Assembly: GCF_000934725.1 (NCBI RefSeq)
Contig: NZ_JYNS01000012.1
Location: 82,782 to 146,781 of the forward strand
DNA from: Methyloterricola oryzae
Lineage (GTDB): Bacteria > Pseudomonadota > Gammaproteobacteria > Methylococcales > Methylococcaceae
Length of the DNA: 64,000 nt
Direction of reading: 5' to 3'
Shown: in pieces, positions 25,621-35,297 of the stretch
Layout: every line of letters starts with the position of its first letter
How positions within the stretch are numbered: the stretch's first letter is position 1
Notes under the pieces: generated by a model
Told to the model about the DNA's origin: nothing
Databases searched by the model: none
Seen by the model: the letters and a program-made list of their open reading frames with translations, nothing else
Program-made: the position numbers and the translations under genes

Positions 25621-26895
25621 TCAGTCCTGCCAGCGCCGGAAGACGAGACTGGCGTTCACCCCGCCGAAGCCGAAGCCGTTGGATAAGGCATGCTCGATGG
25701 CCTTGGGTCTGGCCGCACCACTGACGAGGTCCACGCCGTTGCCGGCCGGATCGGGATTTTTCAGATTCAGCGTGGCGGGCACGATCTGGTCGCGCAGGGC
25801 CAGCACCGTAAAAATGGCCTCGATGCCACCGGCCGCACCCAGCAGATGGCCAGTGGCCGACTTGGTCGAACTCACCGCGATGCGCCCTTCCCGGCCAAAC
25901 AGGCCCTTGATGGCCTCCAGTTCCCCGCGGTCACCCAGCGGCGTGGAGGTGGCATGGGCGTTCAGATGCTGCACATCCGCTGCGGCGAGGCCCGCCTGTT
26001 CCAAGGCGGTCTGCATGGCACGCCGCGCGCCGCTGCCATCCTCGGGACCGGCGGTCAGGTGATAGGCATCGGCACTGGTGCCGTAGCCCAGGATTTCGGC
26101 AATAGGCTTGGCTCCTCGTGCACGTGCGTGCTCCAGCGCCTCGATCACCAGCAGACCGGCACCTTCCCCCATCACGAATCCGTCGCGCGCACTGTCGAAT
26201 GGCCGGGATGCTTGTTCCGGCTCGTCGTTGAAGGCGGTGGACAGCGCTCGGGCGGCCGCAAATCCACCCAGGCTGACCTTGTCGATGCAGGCTTCCGCGC
26301 CGCCGCACAAGGCGATGTCCGCTTCGCCGCAGCGAATCAACCGCGCGGCGTCGCCGACGGCTTGTACGCCCGCCGCGCAGGCGGTCACCGGAGCTCCCAG
26401 AGGCCCCTTTAAGCCATGGCGAATGGACACATGGCCGGCGGCCATGTTGACGAGAAAAGACGGGATCGTGAAAGGCGACAGGCGCTGCACGCCGCGTGAG
26501 TCCGTAGTGCGCACGGCGTTGACAATGGCCGGGAAGCCGCCAATGCCGGAGGCGATGATGGTGGCGGTTCGTTCGCGCGCAAGGGCATCGACGGGCCGCC
26601 AGCCCGCCTGGGTGATGGCTTCTTCCGCCGCCGCCAAGGCAAACAGGATGAAACGGTCCATCTTGCGTTGATCCTTGGGCGCGGCGGCGACATCGGGATC
26701 AAAGCCTGCCTCCGGGTCTTCCGCCTGGGTCGGCACCACGCCCCCCACCTTGGCGGGCAGATCGGCGACCATTTCATCGGGAAGGACCCTGAGACCAGAC
26801 CGCCCGGCGATCAGGCGCGACCAGACGATGTCCACCCCGCAGCCCAAGGGTGAAACCAGGCCCAACCCAGTGACCACGATACGGCGCGGCTTCAT
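25621..26895 (-). CDS. Beta-ketoacyl-ACP synthase II (FabF-like)
   Basis: A 424-residue thiolase-fold condensing enzyme, MKPRRIVVTGLGLVSPLG. Catalytic Cys173 is in TACAAGVQ, His314 in NAHATSTPLGD, Lys345 and His350 in STKSATGHLLGAAGG; all are intact. It elongates acyl-ACP by condensation with malonyl-ACP. It is not in a fab cluster: its ATG overlaps the stop of an HxlR regulator. It could therefore be a second, specialised FabF rather than the housekeeping one. Confidence 0.93.
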   Translation of the reverse strand: MKPRRIVVTGLGLVSPLGCGVDIVWSRLIAGRSGLRVLPDEMVADLPAKVGGVVPTQAEDPEAGFDPDVAAAPKDQRKMDRFILFALAAAEEAITQAGWRPVDALARERTATIIASGIGGFPAIVNAVRTTDSRGVQRLSPFTIPSFLVNMAAGHVSIRHGLKGPLGAPVTACAAGVQAVGDAARLIRCGEADIALCGGAEACIDKVSLGGFAAARALSTAFNDEPEQASRPFDSARDGFVMGEGAGLLVIEALEHARARGAKPIAEILGYGTSADAYHLTAGPEDGSGARRAMQTALEQAGLAAADVQHLNAHATSTPLGDRGELEAIKGLFGREGRIAVSSTKSATGHLLGAAGGIEAIFTVLALRDQIVPATLNLKNPDPAGNGVDLVSGAARPKAIEHALSNGFGFGGVNASLVFRRWQD

Positions 26896-27419
26896 GATTC
26901 CTTCTCCTCATCCGGCAAAGATGCGCGGGCGTAGCGCCCATGGATGCGCGCCGCCCGAGCGTGGACCTGAGCGCTGGCCGCCGGCCCCGGATGCAGCCTT
27001 ACGTTGTCCGGCGTGATCGGCCTTCCGGTGCTCCGGTCGACCAGAATCGGTTCCAGCACTTGACCTGAGTCTCGATCCGCCAGCTGCACCGAAATGCCCT
27101 CTGGGGTCAGATGCCGGTTTCCCCAGGCGAGCAGCGCCGCCAGCACTGGAAAAAAGTCGCGGCCCTGGGCCGTCAGCCTGTATTCGTAGCGCGGCGGGCG
27201 TTCGTTGTACCGGAGGCGTTCGAGCAAACCGTTTTCGGTCAAATGCTTCAGCCGACGCGTCAGGATGTTTGGCGCGATGCCAAGGCTCGCCTGGAATTCG
27301 TCGAAGCGCGAAAGGCCATGGAAGGCATCCCGGAGGATCAGGATGCTCCACCATTCACCGACGCGTTCCAGCGCCCGGGCGGCCGGACATTCCATGTCTT
27401 TAAAACTAGTTCGTTGCAT
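26892..27419 (-). CDS. HxlR-family transcriptional regulator
   Basis: A 175-residue protein from MQRTSFKDMECPAARALERVGEWW, the conserved HxlR opening with a Cys (residue 10) that can be redox-sensitive in this family. The winged helix spans ~25-95 (FDEFQASLGIAPNILTRRLKHL), with an unusually long polar C-terminal extension to residue 175. It overlaps fabF by ATGA. A longer start at 27458 adds 13 residues without family similarity. Confidence 0.9.
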   Translation of the reverse strand: MQRTSFKDMECPAARALERVGEWWSILILRDAFHGLSRFDEFQASLGIAPNILTRRLKHLTENGLLERLRYNERPPRYEYRLTAQGRDFFPVLAALLAWGNRHLTPEGISVQLADRDSGQVLEPILVDRSTGRPITPDNVRLHPGPAASAQVHARAARIHGRYARASLPDEEKES

Positions 27420-27536
27420 TGTGAAAGTAACGTTATCAGCACAGCTTTCATAATGCAAGTCTGTGGGTATTTCATGATCAGCTTGTTTTACCCCCAGTGT
27501 GTTGGCCTCGTTGAATTGTCAGCGGTCAAACGTCTG

Positions 27537-27620
27537 ACAACTGTGCGGCGTGACATGGAGGCTGCCTTGTCCTTCATCAAAAAGGCGTTCCAGCAGCAAG
27601 GCTTTCCGGAGAAGGACTAG
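27537..27620 (+). mobile_element. Possible IS6-family transposase fragment
   Basis: A short plus-strand stretch reads RRDMEAALSFIKKAFQQQ-GFPEKD then stops. It resembles the IS6-family segment RDM.AAL.F..KA...HG.PEK that precedes the second catalytic Asp. Only ~28 residues are recognisable and the flanks are not transposase-like. Nothing else is seen in 27459-27778. Confidence 0.4.
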
Positions 27621-27778
27621 CTCCGCCTTTGAGGCGCTTCAGGAGGAGACCGGGGCCGTGATTGAAGTCCAATAAGCTCAGATGTTTGAAGCGTCGGGTG
27701 AGACTCGCCAACGCCGGACAATTACCCGGGGAGGCTCGGATGAGTGCAAACGATCACACATAGCCCTTTTCGAAATCT

Positions 27779-28408
27779 TCAGTCTCTTCCGTAAGCCCTC
27801 ATGAACATGTCCACGTTCCGCTCCAAGAGATGCTCGTCCTCTTCGGGCGTCGGCTTGCCAAGCCCCAGCATGGCCTTAATGTGAGCGGCGCCGAGAAACA
27901 ATGAGAGGAACTGGTCTGCTCCGGTCTCGGTATCGTGGGCCTGCAGGCTACCAGCCGCCACGGCGCCGTCCAGGAAGTCCCGCACGCGGGCGACGATGTT
28001 GAGCGGTCCCTGATGGAAGAAGGCGCCGCAGGCGTCAGGCTGCACGCCGGCCTCTGCAAAGAGGACGCGCTGCTTGCGGATGACGTCCTCAGCCCGAATC
28101 AGCGCCAGGAAATGGCGGCCGACGAGGGTCAATGCTTTGCGTGGCTCGCCACAGGGCAGGCTTACATCGCTCCCGAAATCGAACGCGGCATCGATACGCT
28201 TGCCAATCGTGGCCTCGAACAGCGCCTTCTTGGTGGGGAAGTAGGAGTAGATCGTCATCTTCGACACCCCCGACGCCTTGGCAATCGCTTCCACGCTGGT
28301 CCGCTCGAATCCCTGTTCCAGAAAGAGTTGCTCCGCCACCTCGAGGACCCGACGCATGCGCTCCGGATCACGGGGCCGACCCTGCTTGGGTTGTGATGAA
28401 TTGTTCAT
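27779..28408 (-). CDS. TetR/AcrR-family repressor of the adjacent RND pump
   Basis: A 209-residue regulator with an N-terminal helix-turn-helix (residues ~17-62, FERTSVEAIAKASGVSKMTIYSYF) and a C-terminal ligand domain (~80-205). It is divergent from the RND operon across 69 bp that carry two near-identical 20-bp sites, so it is probably autoregulated and represses the pump until an effector binds. Confidence 0.92.
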   Translation of the reverse strand: MNNSSQPKQGRPRDPERMRRVLEVAEQLFLEQGFERTSVEAIAKASGVSKMTIYSYFPTKKALFEATIGKRIDAAFDFGSDVSLPCGEPRKALTLVGRHFLALIRAEDVIRKQRVLFAEAGVQPDACGAFFHQGPLNIVARVRDFLDGAVAAGSLQAHDTETGADQFLSLFLGAAHIKAMLGLGKPTPEEDEHLLERNVDMFMRAYGRD

Positions 28409-28413
28409 AAATT

Positions 28414-28464
28414 ACTTGACCGTCCAGTAAAGTTATGTAGACTTACTTTACGGTCCAGTATAGT
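28414..28464. promoter_or_regulatory. Two operator-like repeats between tetR and the RND operon
   Basis: ACTTGACCGTCCAGTAAAGT (28414-28433) and ACTTTACGGTCCAGTATAGT (28445-28464) agree at 17 of 20 positions, and each is a partial dyad around its centre. They lie 31 bp apart, one near each divergent gene start, as expected for TetR operators. Confidence 0.75.
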
Positions 28465-28477
28465 TAATGGTGTCGCC

Positions 28478-29599
28478 ATGATCAAATCCAATTCCACTCC
28501 CCGCCCGGCACGGACGTTCCGGTACTCATCTATTCCCATCCTCTTGGGAATCCTGGGGCTGGCCGGCTGCTCGACGCCGCCAGAAAACCCTGCCCCGCCC
28601 CGCCCGGTGCGCGTCATCCGCGTGGGGGAAGCCGCTGCCCACCCCACAGCCGGCTTCGCAGGTGAGGTCACCGCCCGCAGGGAAACCGCGCTGGCGTTCC
28701 GCGTTGCCGGGAAAGTGGTCACCCGGCTTGTGGAGGTGGGCGACCGGGTCCGCAAGGGGCAAGTCATCGCCCGCCTGGACGCCAATGATTACCGGCTGGC
28801 CACTCAGAACCTGAAGGCCCAACTCACCGCCGCCAGGGCCGAATGCGAGTTCTCTCGTGCCGATCTGGCTCGTTACCGGGAATTGCTGGACCAGAACATC
28901 ATCGCCCCGCCGGAATTCGACCGGCGCCAGACCGCCTACACCGGCGCGAAGGAGCGTGTGGCTGCCCTGTCAGCACAGCTGGAGCAGACCGCGAACCAGC
29001 TTCGTTATTCCGAGTTGACAGCCGAACGCGATGGTGTCATCTCCGGTTTCAGCGTCGAGGCGGGCGACGTGATCGCTGCGGGGCAGTCGGTGGCGCGGCT
29101 GGCCCAACTCGATGAAAAGGAAGTGACTGTCCATGTCCCCGAGCAGAGTATCGGCGATGTCACGCCGGGTCAGGCGGTCGAGGTTTCGCTGTGGTCCCAG
29201 GGCGAGCGGCGATTTCGCGGGAGCGTCCGCGAAGTGGCGCCCGCCGCCGATCCCGCGACGCGCACGTACCGCGTGAAAGCGGCACTGCTGGATGGCCGTG
29301 ATCAGGCGCTGCTGGGCATGACGGCCACGGTCTGGCTGACGACCACCGAGCCCACTGTTCCGGTCATTCCTCGCTCGGCCGTCTTCACCACCCATCAAGA
29401 TCCGAAGCAGCCCAAGATCTGGCTGCTCGATGCCGACACCGTCAGATCCGTTCCCGTGACGCTGGGGCGGGCCTTGGATGGCGAACACATCGAGGTGGCC
29501 GGCGTCGCGCCCGGCCAAACCATCGTCAGCGCGGGTGTGCAGCGGCTCATCGAAGGCCAGGCCGTGCGGGTACTCGCTGCCGAAGGAGGGCGGCCATGA
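28478..29599 (+). CDS. RND efflux periplasmic adaptor (membrane fusion) lipoprotein
   Basis: A 373-residue HlyD/AcrA-type adaptor. The lipoprotein signal ends at LAGC (residues ~28-31). It then has barrel-sandwich halves (VTRLVEVGDRVRKGQVIARLD and DGVISGFSVEAGDVIAAG) flanking a helical hairpin (~100-160), a beta-barrel and a membrane-proximal domain. It links the inner-membrane pump to the outer-membrane channel. Its stop overlaps the pump start (ATGA at 29596). Confidence 0.93.
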   Translation: MIKSNSTPRPARTFRYSSIPILLGILGLAGCSTPPENPAPPRPVRVIRVGEAAAHPTAGFAGEVTARRETALAFRVAGKVVTRLVEVGDRVRKGQVIARLDANDYRLATQNLKAQLTAARAECEFSRADLARYRELLDQNIIAPPEFDRRQTAYTGAKERVAALSAQLEQTANQLRYSELTAERDGVISGFSVEAGDVIAAGQSVARLAQLDEKEVTVHVPEQSIGDVTPGQAVEVSLWSQGERRFRGSVREVAPAADPATRTYRVKAALLDGRDQALLGMTATVWLTTTEPTVPVIPRSAVFTTHQDPKQPKIWLLDADTVRSVPVTLGRALDGEHIEVAGVAPGQTIVSAGVQRLIEGQAVRVLAAEGGRP

Positions 29600-32500
29600 A
29601 CGGTTTCAATCTCACCGCCTGGGCGCTGCGGCACCGCGCCTTCACCGGAATGCTGATGGTCCTGCTCGTCCTCGGTGGCGTCGTGGCCTATTTCCTCATC
29701 GGCCAGGGCGAAGATCCCCAGTTCACCTTCCGCGTCATGGTGGTCAAGACCCTTTATCCCGGAGCCACCGCCGCCGAGGTGGAGGAGCAGATCACCGACC
29801 GCTTGGAGAAGAAGCTGCAGGAACTGCCGGATCTGGATTACCTGCGCAGCTATTCCAAGCCGGGCGAATCGGTGATCTTCATCAATGCCCGCGAGGACAT
29901 TCCGGCCGATGAAATCCCGGATCTCTGGTATCAGGCGCGGAAAAAGGTCGGCGATATCGGCCTTAGGCTACCGCCGGGCGTCATCGGACCCTTCTTCAAC
30001 GACGAATTCGGCGACACCTACAGCGTCATCTATGCCTTTTCCGGCGAAGGTTTCGGCTACGCCGAGCTGAAGGACTTGGCGGAATCGGCCCGCCAGCGCT
30101 TCCTCCGGGTACCGGATGTGGAAAAAGTCGATCTCATAGGCACTCAGGACGAGAAGATCTTCGTGGAATTCTCCGACAAGAAGCTCGCCAAGCTGGGCTT
30201 CAGCACCGCGCAGATCGGCGAGGCCTTGCGCGGCCAAAACACCCTGGCATCCACGGGCCAAGTGGAGGAACCCAGACGCAACCTGCCCATCCGGATCACC
30301 GGAAGTCTGGCCTCGGTGGACGAGGTGGCAAACCTGGCCGTCCGGGTCAACGGCACGTCCATCAGGATTGCTGATGTGGCGACGGTGCGGCGGGGTTATG
30401 AAGAGCCGGCAGAATTCAAGATGCGCTTCAATGGCAAGGACGTGGTCGGGCTGGGCATCACCATGGACAAGACCGGCGACGTGCTGGCCATGGGCAAGGC
30501 GCTCCAGGCGGAGATGGACCGCATCCAGGCCGAACTGCCGGTTGGCGCCACCATCGAGCAGGTGGCTGACCAACCCAAGGTGGTGAAGCTGGCCATCGGC
30601 GAGTTCCTGCAGACCTTCTTCGAGGCCCTGGGAACGGTGCTGCTGGTGAGCTTCCTGAGTCTCGGCTGGCGGGCCGGCTCCGTGGTGGCACTGACCGTGC
30701 CCCTGGTGCTGGCGGGAACCCTGCTGTGCATGCTGGTCTTCGGTATCAATCTGCACCGAATCTCCCTGGGTGCCCTGATCCTTGCGCTGGGGCTGTTGGT
30801 GGACGATGCCATGATCGCCATCGAAATGATGGCCCGCAAGCTGGACGAAGGTTGGGACCGCGTCCGGGCCGCCACCTACGCCTATGGCGCCACCGCCTTT
30901 CCCATGCTGACCGGCACCCTCATCACCATCGCCGGCTTCCTGCCGGTGGGGCTGGCCCGCTCGTCGGCGGGCGAGTACACGGTGGCGATCTTTCAGGTAG
31001 TGGGCATCTCGCTGCTGCTGTCGTGGGTCGGTGCGGTGATCTTCACACCTTATCTGGGCTACTGGATGCTCAAGGGTCAAGCGGATGGTGAAGCGAGCGG
31101 CGAGCATTTCGACACGCCCTTCTACAGGCGGCTGCGGCGCTCGGTGCGCTGGTGTGTCGATCACCGCAGCGCGGTAATCGCCCTGACGGTCGCGCTCTTC
31201 GGTCTCGGTATCGTCGCCATGAGCCGGGTGCCTCAGCAGTTCTTTCCGCTGTCGAGCCGGCCGGAACTCATGGTGGACCTGTGGCTGCCGGAAGGCAGTT
31301 CCTTCGCCGAAACCGAGGCCGCCGCCCGTGATCTGGAAGCCGTCCTCGCCAAGGACGACGATGTGGTCCACTACGCCACCTATGTGGGCGGCGGTAGCCC
31401 GCGCTTCTTCCTGCTAATCACGCAGCAGTTGAATCATTCCAACCTGGCCCAGACCATGGTCATGACCCGCGACAAAGCCGCGCGCGAACGGGTGCTGCAC
31501 CGCTTGCGGGAGTTGTTCCAGACGGATTTTCCACAACTGCGTGGCCGCGTCATGCGCCTGGACGTAGGCCCGCCCCAGGAATACCCGGTGCTGTTCCGGG
31601 TGCTAGGCGAAAAACCTGCCGAGGTGCGGCGGATTGCCGATCGGGTCAAGGGTGTTGTCCGGGCCAATCCGCACACGGTGGACGTGAACGATGACTGGGA
31701 CGAACGCCTGCCATCACTGCGTCTGAAGCTGGATCAGGACAAGGCGCGGGCACTGGGGGTCAGTTCCTTGAGTCTGGCTCAGGCCCTGCGCGGCCATTAT
31801 TCGGGGCTACCGGTAGGGCAGTTCCGGGAGGGCAACGAGATCATCGACATCGTCTGGCGCTCGCAGCCGCAGCAACGCGCCTCGGCGGCCGAGTTGCCCG
31901 ATGTTTCGATTCAGACCGGCAACGGCAGAGCCGTGCCGCTCTCCCAGTTGGCCCAACTGGAAACGATGTTCGAGGACGGCATCCGCTGGCGGCGCGACCG
32001 CTATCCGGCCATCTCAATACGGGCTGACATCGTCGACGGCGTGCAGGCACCGGATGTGGCGAGCGAGATCATTCCACAGTTGGCAGCCCTTCAGGCCGAA
32101 CTGCCGCCCGGCTATTTCATGGAGACCGGTGCCGCCAAGGAAGACGCCTGGACCGCACAGAAATCCATATTCGTCTGGATTCCCCTGGTACTGGTCGCGA
32201 CCTTCGTGCTGCTGATGCTGCAGTTGCAGAACCTGGCCCAGGCCTTCCTGGTATTCCTCACCGCGCCCTTGGGTGTGATCGGCGCCGCCTTCGCCCTGCT
32301 GCTGTTTGGCGCGCCCTTCGGCTTCGTGGCCCTGCTGGGCATCCTCGCCCTGGCGGGCATGATCATGCGCAATTCGGTCATTCTGGTGGACCAGATCCAG
32401 CAGGACGAGAAAGCGGGACTCAGCACCTACGAGGCGATCGTCGAATCCACTGTGCGCCGCTTCCGGCCCATCCTGCTTACGGCCGCCGCCGCGGTACTGG

Positions 32501-32712
32501 CGATGATACCCCTGTCGCGCAATGACTTCTTCGGTCCCCAGGCCATCACCATCATGGGCGGGCTCATCGTCGCCACGGCCCTGACCGTGTTCTTCCTGCC
32601 GGCGCTGTACGCGGCTTGGTTCAAGGTGGAGCGGGTCGGCTCGCAAGGTTCGAGGCCTGAAGATGGCGGCGCGGAATCGGCCCTTCATCACGCCAACGGA
32701 GGTATCCAATGA
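29596..32712 (+). CDS. RND multidrug efflux transporter (HAE1-type)
   Basis: A 1038-residue inner-membrane antiporter with two 6-TM halves and two large periplasmic loops. ALGLLVDDAMIAIEMM in TM4 holds the paired aspartates of proton translocation typical of hydrophobe/amphiphile efflux. It overlaps both neighbours by ATGA, so the three genes 28478-34166 form a coupled tripartite system. Substrate cannot be predicted; TetR control suggests induction by a transported compound. Confidence 0.94.
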   Translation: MNGFNLTAWALRHRAFTGMLMVLLVLGGVVAYFLIGQGEDPQFTFRVMVVKTLYPGATAAEVEEQITDRLEKKLQELPDLDYLRSYSKPGESVIFINAREDIPADEIPDLWYQARKKVGDIGLRLPPGVIGPFFNDEFGDTYSVIYAFSGEGFGYAELKDLAESARQRFLRVPDVEKVDLIGTQDEKIFVEFSDKKLAKLGFSTAQIGEALRGQNTLASTGQVEEPRRNLPIRITGSLASVDEVANLAVRVNGTSIRIADVATVRRGYEEPAEFKMRFNGKDVVGLGITMDKTGDVLAMGKALQAEMDRIQAELPVGATIEQVADQPKVVKLAIGEFLQTFFEALGTVLLVSFLSLGWRAGSVVALTVPLVLAGTLLCMLVFGINLHRISLGALILALGLLVDDAMIAIEMMARKLDEGWDRVRAATYAYGATAFPMLTGTLITIAGFLPVGLARSSAGEYTVAIFQVVGISLLLSWVGAVIFTPYLGYWMLKGQADGEASGEHFDTPFYRRLRRSVRWCVDHRSAVIALTVALFGLGIVAMSRVPQQFFPLSSRPELMVDLWLPEGSSFAETEAAARDLEAVLAKDDDVVHYATYVGGGSPRFFLLITQQLNHSNLAQTMVMTRDKAARERVLHRLRELFQTDFPQLRGRVMRLDVGPPQEYPVLFRVLGEKPAEVRRIADRVKGVVRANPHTVDVNDDWDERLPSLRLKLDQDKARALGVSSLSLAQALRGHYSGLPVGQFREGNEIIDIVWRSQPQQRASAAELPDVSIQTGNGRAVPLSQLAQLETMFEDGIRWRRDRYPAISIRADIVDGVQAPDVASEIIPQLAALQAELPPGYFMETGAAKEDAWTAQKSIFVWIPLVLVATFVLLMLQLQNLAQAFLVFLTAPLGVIGAAFALLLFGAPFGFVALLGILALAGMIMRNSVILVDQIQQDEKAGLSTYEAIVESTVRRFRPILLTAAAAVLAMIPLSRNDFFGPQAITIMGGLIVATALTVFFLPALYAAWFKVERVGSQGSRPEDGGAESALHHANGGIQ

Positions 32713-34166
32713 ATACGGCATTTTTCAGTCTTATCACGATCGCAATGCTCAGCCTCGCGGCTTGCACGCCGACCCGAGTCGATCCGAATCTGCAGCTGCC
32801 CAGCGTAGCCGATTGGCAGCATGGCGACGCTGAAAGCGGCGTTACTGATCGGGCCGAACTGGAGTCCTGGTGGCAAGGTTTCCGCGATCCGATGCTGGAT
32901 CAACTGATTGCCGGCGCGATCGCCGCCAACCAGGATCTCCGCATCGCCAAGGCCCGGGTACGGGAGGCCCAGCAGATGGTCACGGTGGCCGAGTCGGTGC
33001 TTTACCCGACTCTGGATTTCAACGCCGCCGGCGGGCGCTCGCAAAGCATGGACCGGGTCTTTGCCGCGCCGGGGCCCAAGGGCATCGAACTGATCGCCCC
33101 GGCCGGGAATGCCTTTACGGGGGGGCTTGCGGCGCGCTGGGAGATAGACGTGTTCGGCAGCCGCCATCTGGAAGCGGAGGCGGCCGCTGCTCAGGCGTTA
33201 GGAGCCCGCGAAGGCGAACGGGCTGTGCTGGTGGGACTGCTCGCCCAAGTGGCGACGAACTATCTCGAACTTCGCGGCGTGCAGGCCAGAACGCAGGTCC
33301 TGCAGGACCAGATCGCCAACGAGACCGAGCGGCTGCGGGTTGTTCGCGCCCTGCACAAGACCGGGCTGGCCCGCGACTTCGACGTGGCGCGCCAGGAAAC
33401 CCAGTTGCACGCCACCGAGGCTGGATTACCTCCGCTTGCTGCCGCCGCGGAAAACCTGATCCACCGGCTCGGGGTGTTGTCAGGCAAGCCGCCGGCAAGC
33501 TTCAGCGCCAGCCTCGCCCCGCAAGCACCTTTGCCGACAGCGGCTCCGCAGTTGCCCAAGCTCTTGCCGGCATCGCTGCTGGACCAGCGGCCGGACCTAC
33601 GACTTGCCAAGGCGCGGGTAGACGCGGCGGCAGCCGACCTCGGCGCGGCGCGGGCCGACCTCTATCCGAAGCTGGTGCTCTCGGTCAGCGGCGGCTTCGG
33701 CACGCTGGCGACCGGCGGATACGCCGCCTTGGCCGAAGGCGTCTACGCCCTGGGCTCGGGCATCTCCGCACCCATCTTCAACGCCGGCCGCATCCGGGCG
33801 CAGATCACCGCGGCGGATGCGCGTCTGGAACAGACGGCGGTCGACTACGAAAAGACTTTCCTGACAGCGCTCGAAGATGCGGAGAACGCCTATGTCCAAC
33901 ACCGCTCCATAAACGCCCGTCGCAACCGACTCATCCAGGCGGAAGCCACTGCGGAGCTGTCCCGCCGGGAAGCAGGCACTCTGTTTCGGCAAGGGGCGAC
34001 CGATCTGCTGGGGGTGCTCGATGCCGAGCGCAGCAAATTGCAAATCAGCGACCAAAGAATCGGCGCAGAGACCGGAATAGCGGTGGCGCTGGTATCGCTC
34101 TACAGAGCATTCGGAGGCGGATGGTCGGAAGATCTCCGACATAAGGAAGTCGCGAATGTTGACTGA
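32709..34166 (+). CDS. RND efflux outer-membrane factor, NodT family
   Basis: A 485-residue TolC-like lipoprotein (signal MNTAFFSLITIAMLSLAAC). The two duplicated OEP repeats include LDQLIAGAIAANQDLRIAKARV, LDQRPDLRLAKARVDAAAADLGAARADL and GAADLLGVLDAERS-like residues near the end (QGATDLLGVLDAERSKLQ). It forms the trimeric exit duct for the pump encoded just upstream; start ATG overlaps the transporter stop. Confidence 0.93.
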   Translation: MNTAFFSLITIAMLSLAACTPTRVDPNLQLPSVADWQHGDAESGVTDRAELESWWQGFRDPMLDQLIAGAIAANQDLRIAKARVREAQQMVTVAESVLYPTLDFNAAGGRSQSMDRVFAAPGPKGIELIAPAGNAFTGGLAARWEIDVFGSRHLEAEAAAAQALGAREGERAVLVGLLAQVATNYLELRGVQARTQVLQDQIANETERLRVVRALHKTGLARDFDVARQETQLHATEAGLPPLAAAAENLIHRLGVLSGKPPASFSASLAPQAPLPTAAPQLPKLLPASLLDQRPDLRLAKARVDAAAADLGAARADLYPKLVLSVSGGFGTLATGGYAALAEGVYALGSGISAPIFNAGRIRAQITAADARLEQTAVDYEKTFLTALEDAENAYVQHRSINARRNRLIQAEATAELSRREAGTLFRQGATDLLGVLDAERSKLQISDQRIGAETGIAVALVSLYRAFGGGWSEDLRHKEVANVD

Positions 34167-34316
34167 GAGTTGGGTCCTCCGGGGAGTAGCCCTGCAATGG
34201 AATGAAATAAAGGGGCGTAGTGCTCTCCTTGAGGAACCCCGAGCCTTACCTGGCAACGTAAGCATTCGAAGCGATATACATCGAGTTAATCTTCTACAAA
34301 ATCCTAAGAGGACGTC

Positions 34317-35297
34317 ATGTTAAATACCGTAGTTTTTAGCCTCGTCTGGCTGGTCGCCGTTGGCACCGCCGTCGTGCTCATTTCATTCTTCATCGAGGCG
34401 ATGCGGCCTATCCCCGCAACTCCCGATCGGCTGTCCTGGGCTCCGGATATCCCGATCCAATATGTCACCGTCAATGGCATTCGCCTTCGCTATATCACCG
34501 CAGGTGAAGGTCCAATATTGGTTCTCTTGCACACGCTGAGGACGCAACTTGATCTATTCGAGAAAGTTATCCCCGAGCTCGACAAGAGTTTCACTGTCTA
34601 TGCGGTCGACTACCCCGGTCATGGCTATTCCGACATACCGGCCGCCAAGTACGACGCCGAGTTTTTCGCCGATACGGTCGAGGGTTTTCTGGACGCACTG
34701 GATTTGCACAATGTCACCCTTGCCGGAGTCTCCATCGGAGGCTCGATTTCGCTCATGCTCGCGGCTCGAAATAATCTGCGGGTTGAGCGTATTGTGGCGA
34801 TCAACCCCTACGATTACGCGAAGGGACGCGGAATTGCACGTAGTTCTTTTCTGGCTCGGCTCGTCGTTGCAGTGGCGGATATACCCATATTTGGCGAAAC
34901 GGTCATGCGATTGCGCCAATTCCTCGTGATGAAATCGATACTGGACGGCGGTGTAGCCGAGTCTGATCACATTCCGCAAGAGTTGCTGATGGAGATGTAT
35001 CTGCTCGGTAACCGACGCGGCCATTATCGTGCCTTCCTCAGCCTACTTCGCAACGCCGAAAGTTGGGAAACGGCCAGAAAGGATTATTCGAACATCAAGA
35101 TTCCCGTGCTCCTGCTCTGGGGCGATCGCGATTGGTCGCGGCCCGACGAACGAGAACAGTATCGGAAGATGGTGCCAGACGCTGAAATGGCAACCGTTGA
35201 GAAAGGCGGGCATTTCCTACCCCTCGATAGACCCGATGCGGTCATCGAATATCTGCTTGCCTTTCAAGTTTCTGCAGGGCTTCACGCCATAACGTAA
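34317..35297 (+). CDS. Membrane-anchored alpha/beta hydrolase
   Basis: A 326-residue protein with an N-terminal membrane segment (residues ~5-28). The hydrolase fold has nucleophile elbow GVSIGGS (Ser ~142), an acid residue in LLWGDRDWSRPDE and His in KGGHFLPLDRPD. The oxyanion-loop region LVLLHTLRTQ replaces the usual HG-dipeptide with His-Thr, an oddity. Substrate unknown. AAGAGGACGT precedes the ATG. It follows the efflux operon by 150 bp and is probably separate. Confidence 0.87.
   Translation: MLNTVVFSLVWLVAVGTAVVLISFFIEAMRPIPATPDRLSWAPDIPIQYVTVNGIRLRYITAGEGPILVLLHTLRTQLDLFEKVIPELDKSFTVYAVDYPGHGYSDIPAAKYDAEFFADTVEGFLDALDLHNVTLAGVSIGGSISLMLAARNNLRVERIVAINPYDYAKGRGIARSSFLARLVVAVADIPIFGETVMRLRQFLVMKSILDGGVAESDHIPQELLMEMYLLGNRRGHYRAFLSLLRNAESWETARKDYSNIKIPVLLLWGDRDWSRPDEREQYRKMVPDAEMATVEKGGHFLPLDRPDAVIEYLLAFQVSAGLHAIT

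Noticed and set aside
29968..31371. Minus-strand frame of 467 codons
   Set aside because: Fully antisense to the RND transporter, which has clear family motifs; the antisense product is His/Gln/Asp-rich without domains.
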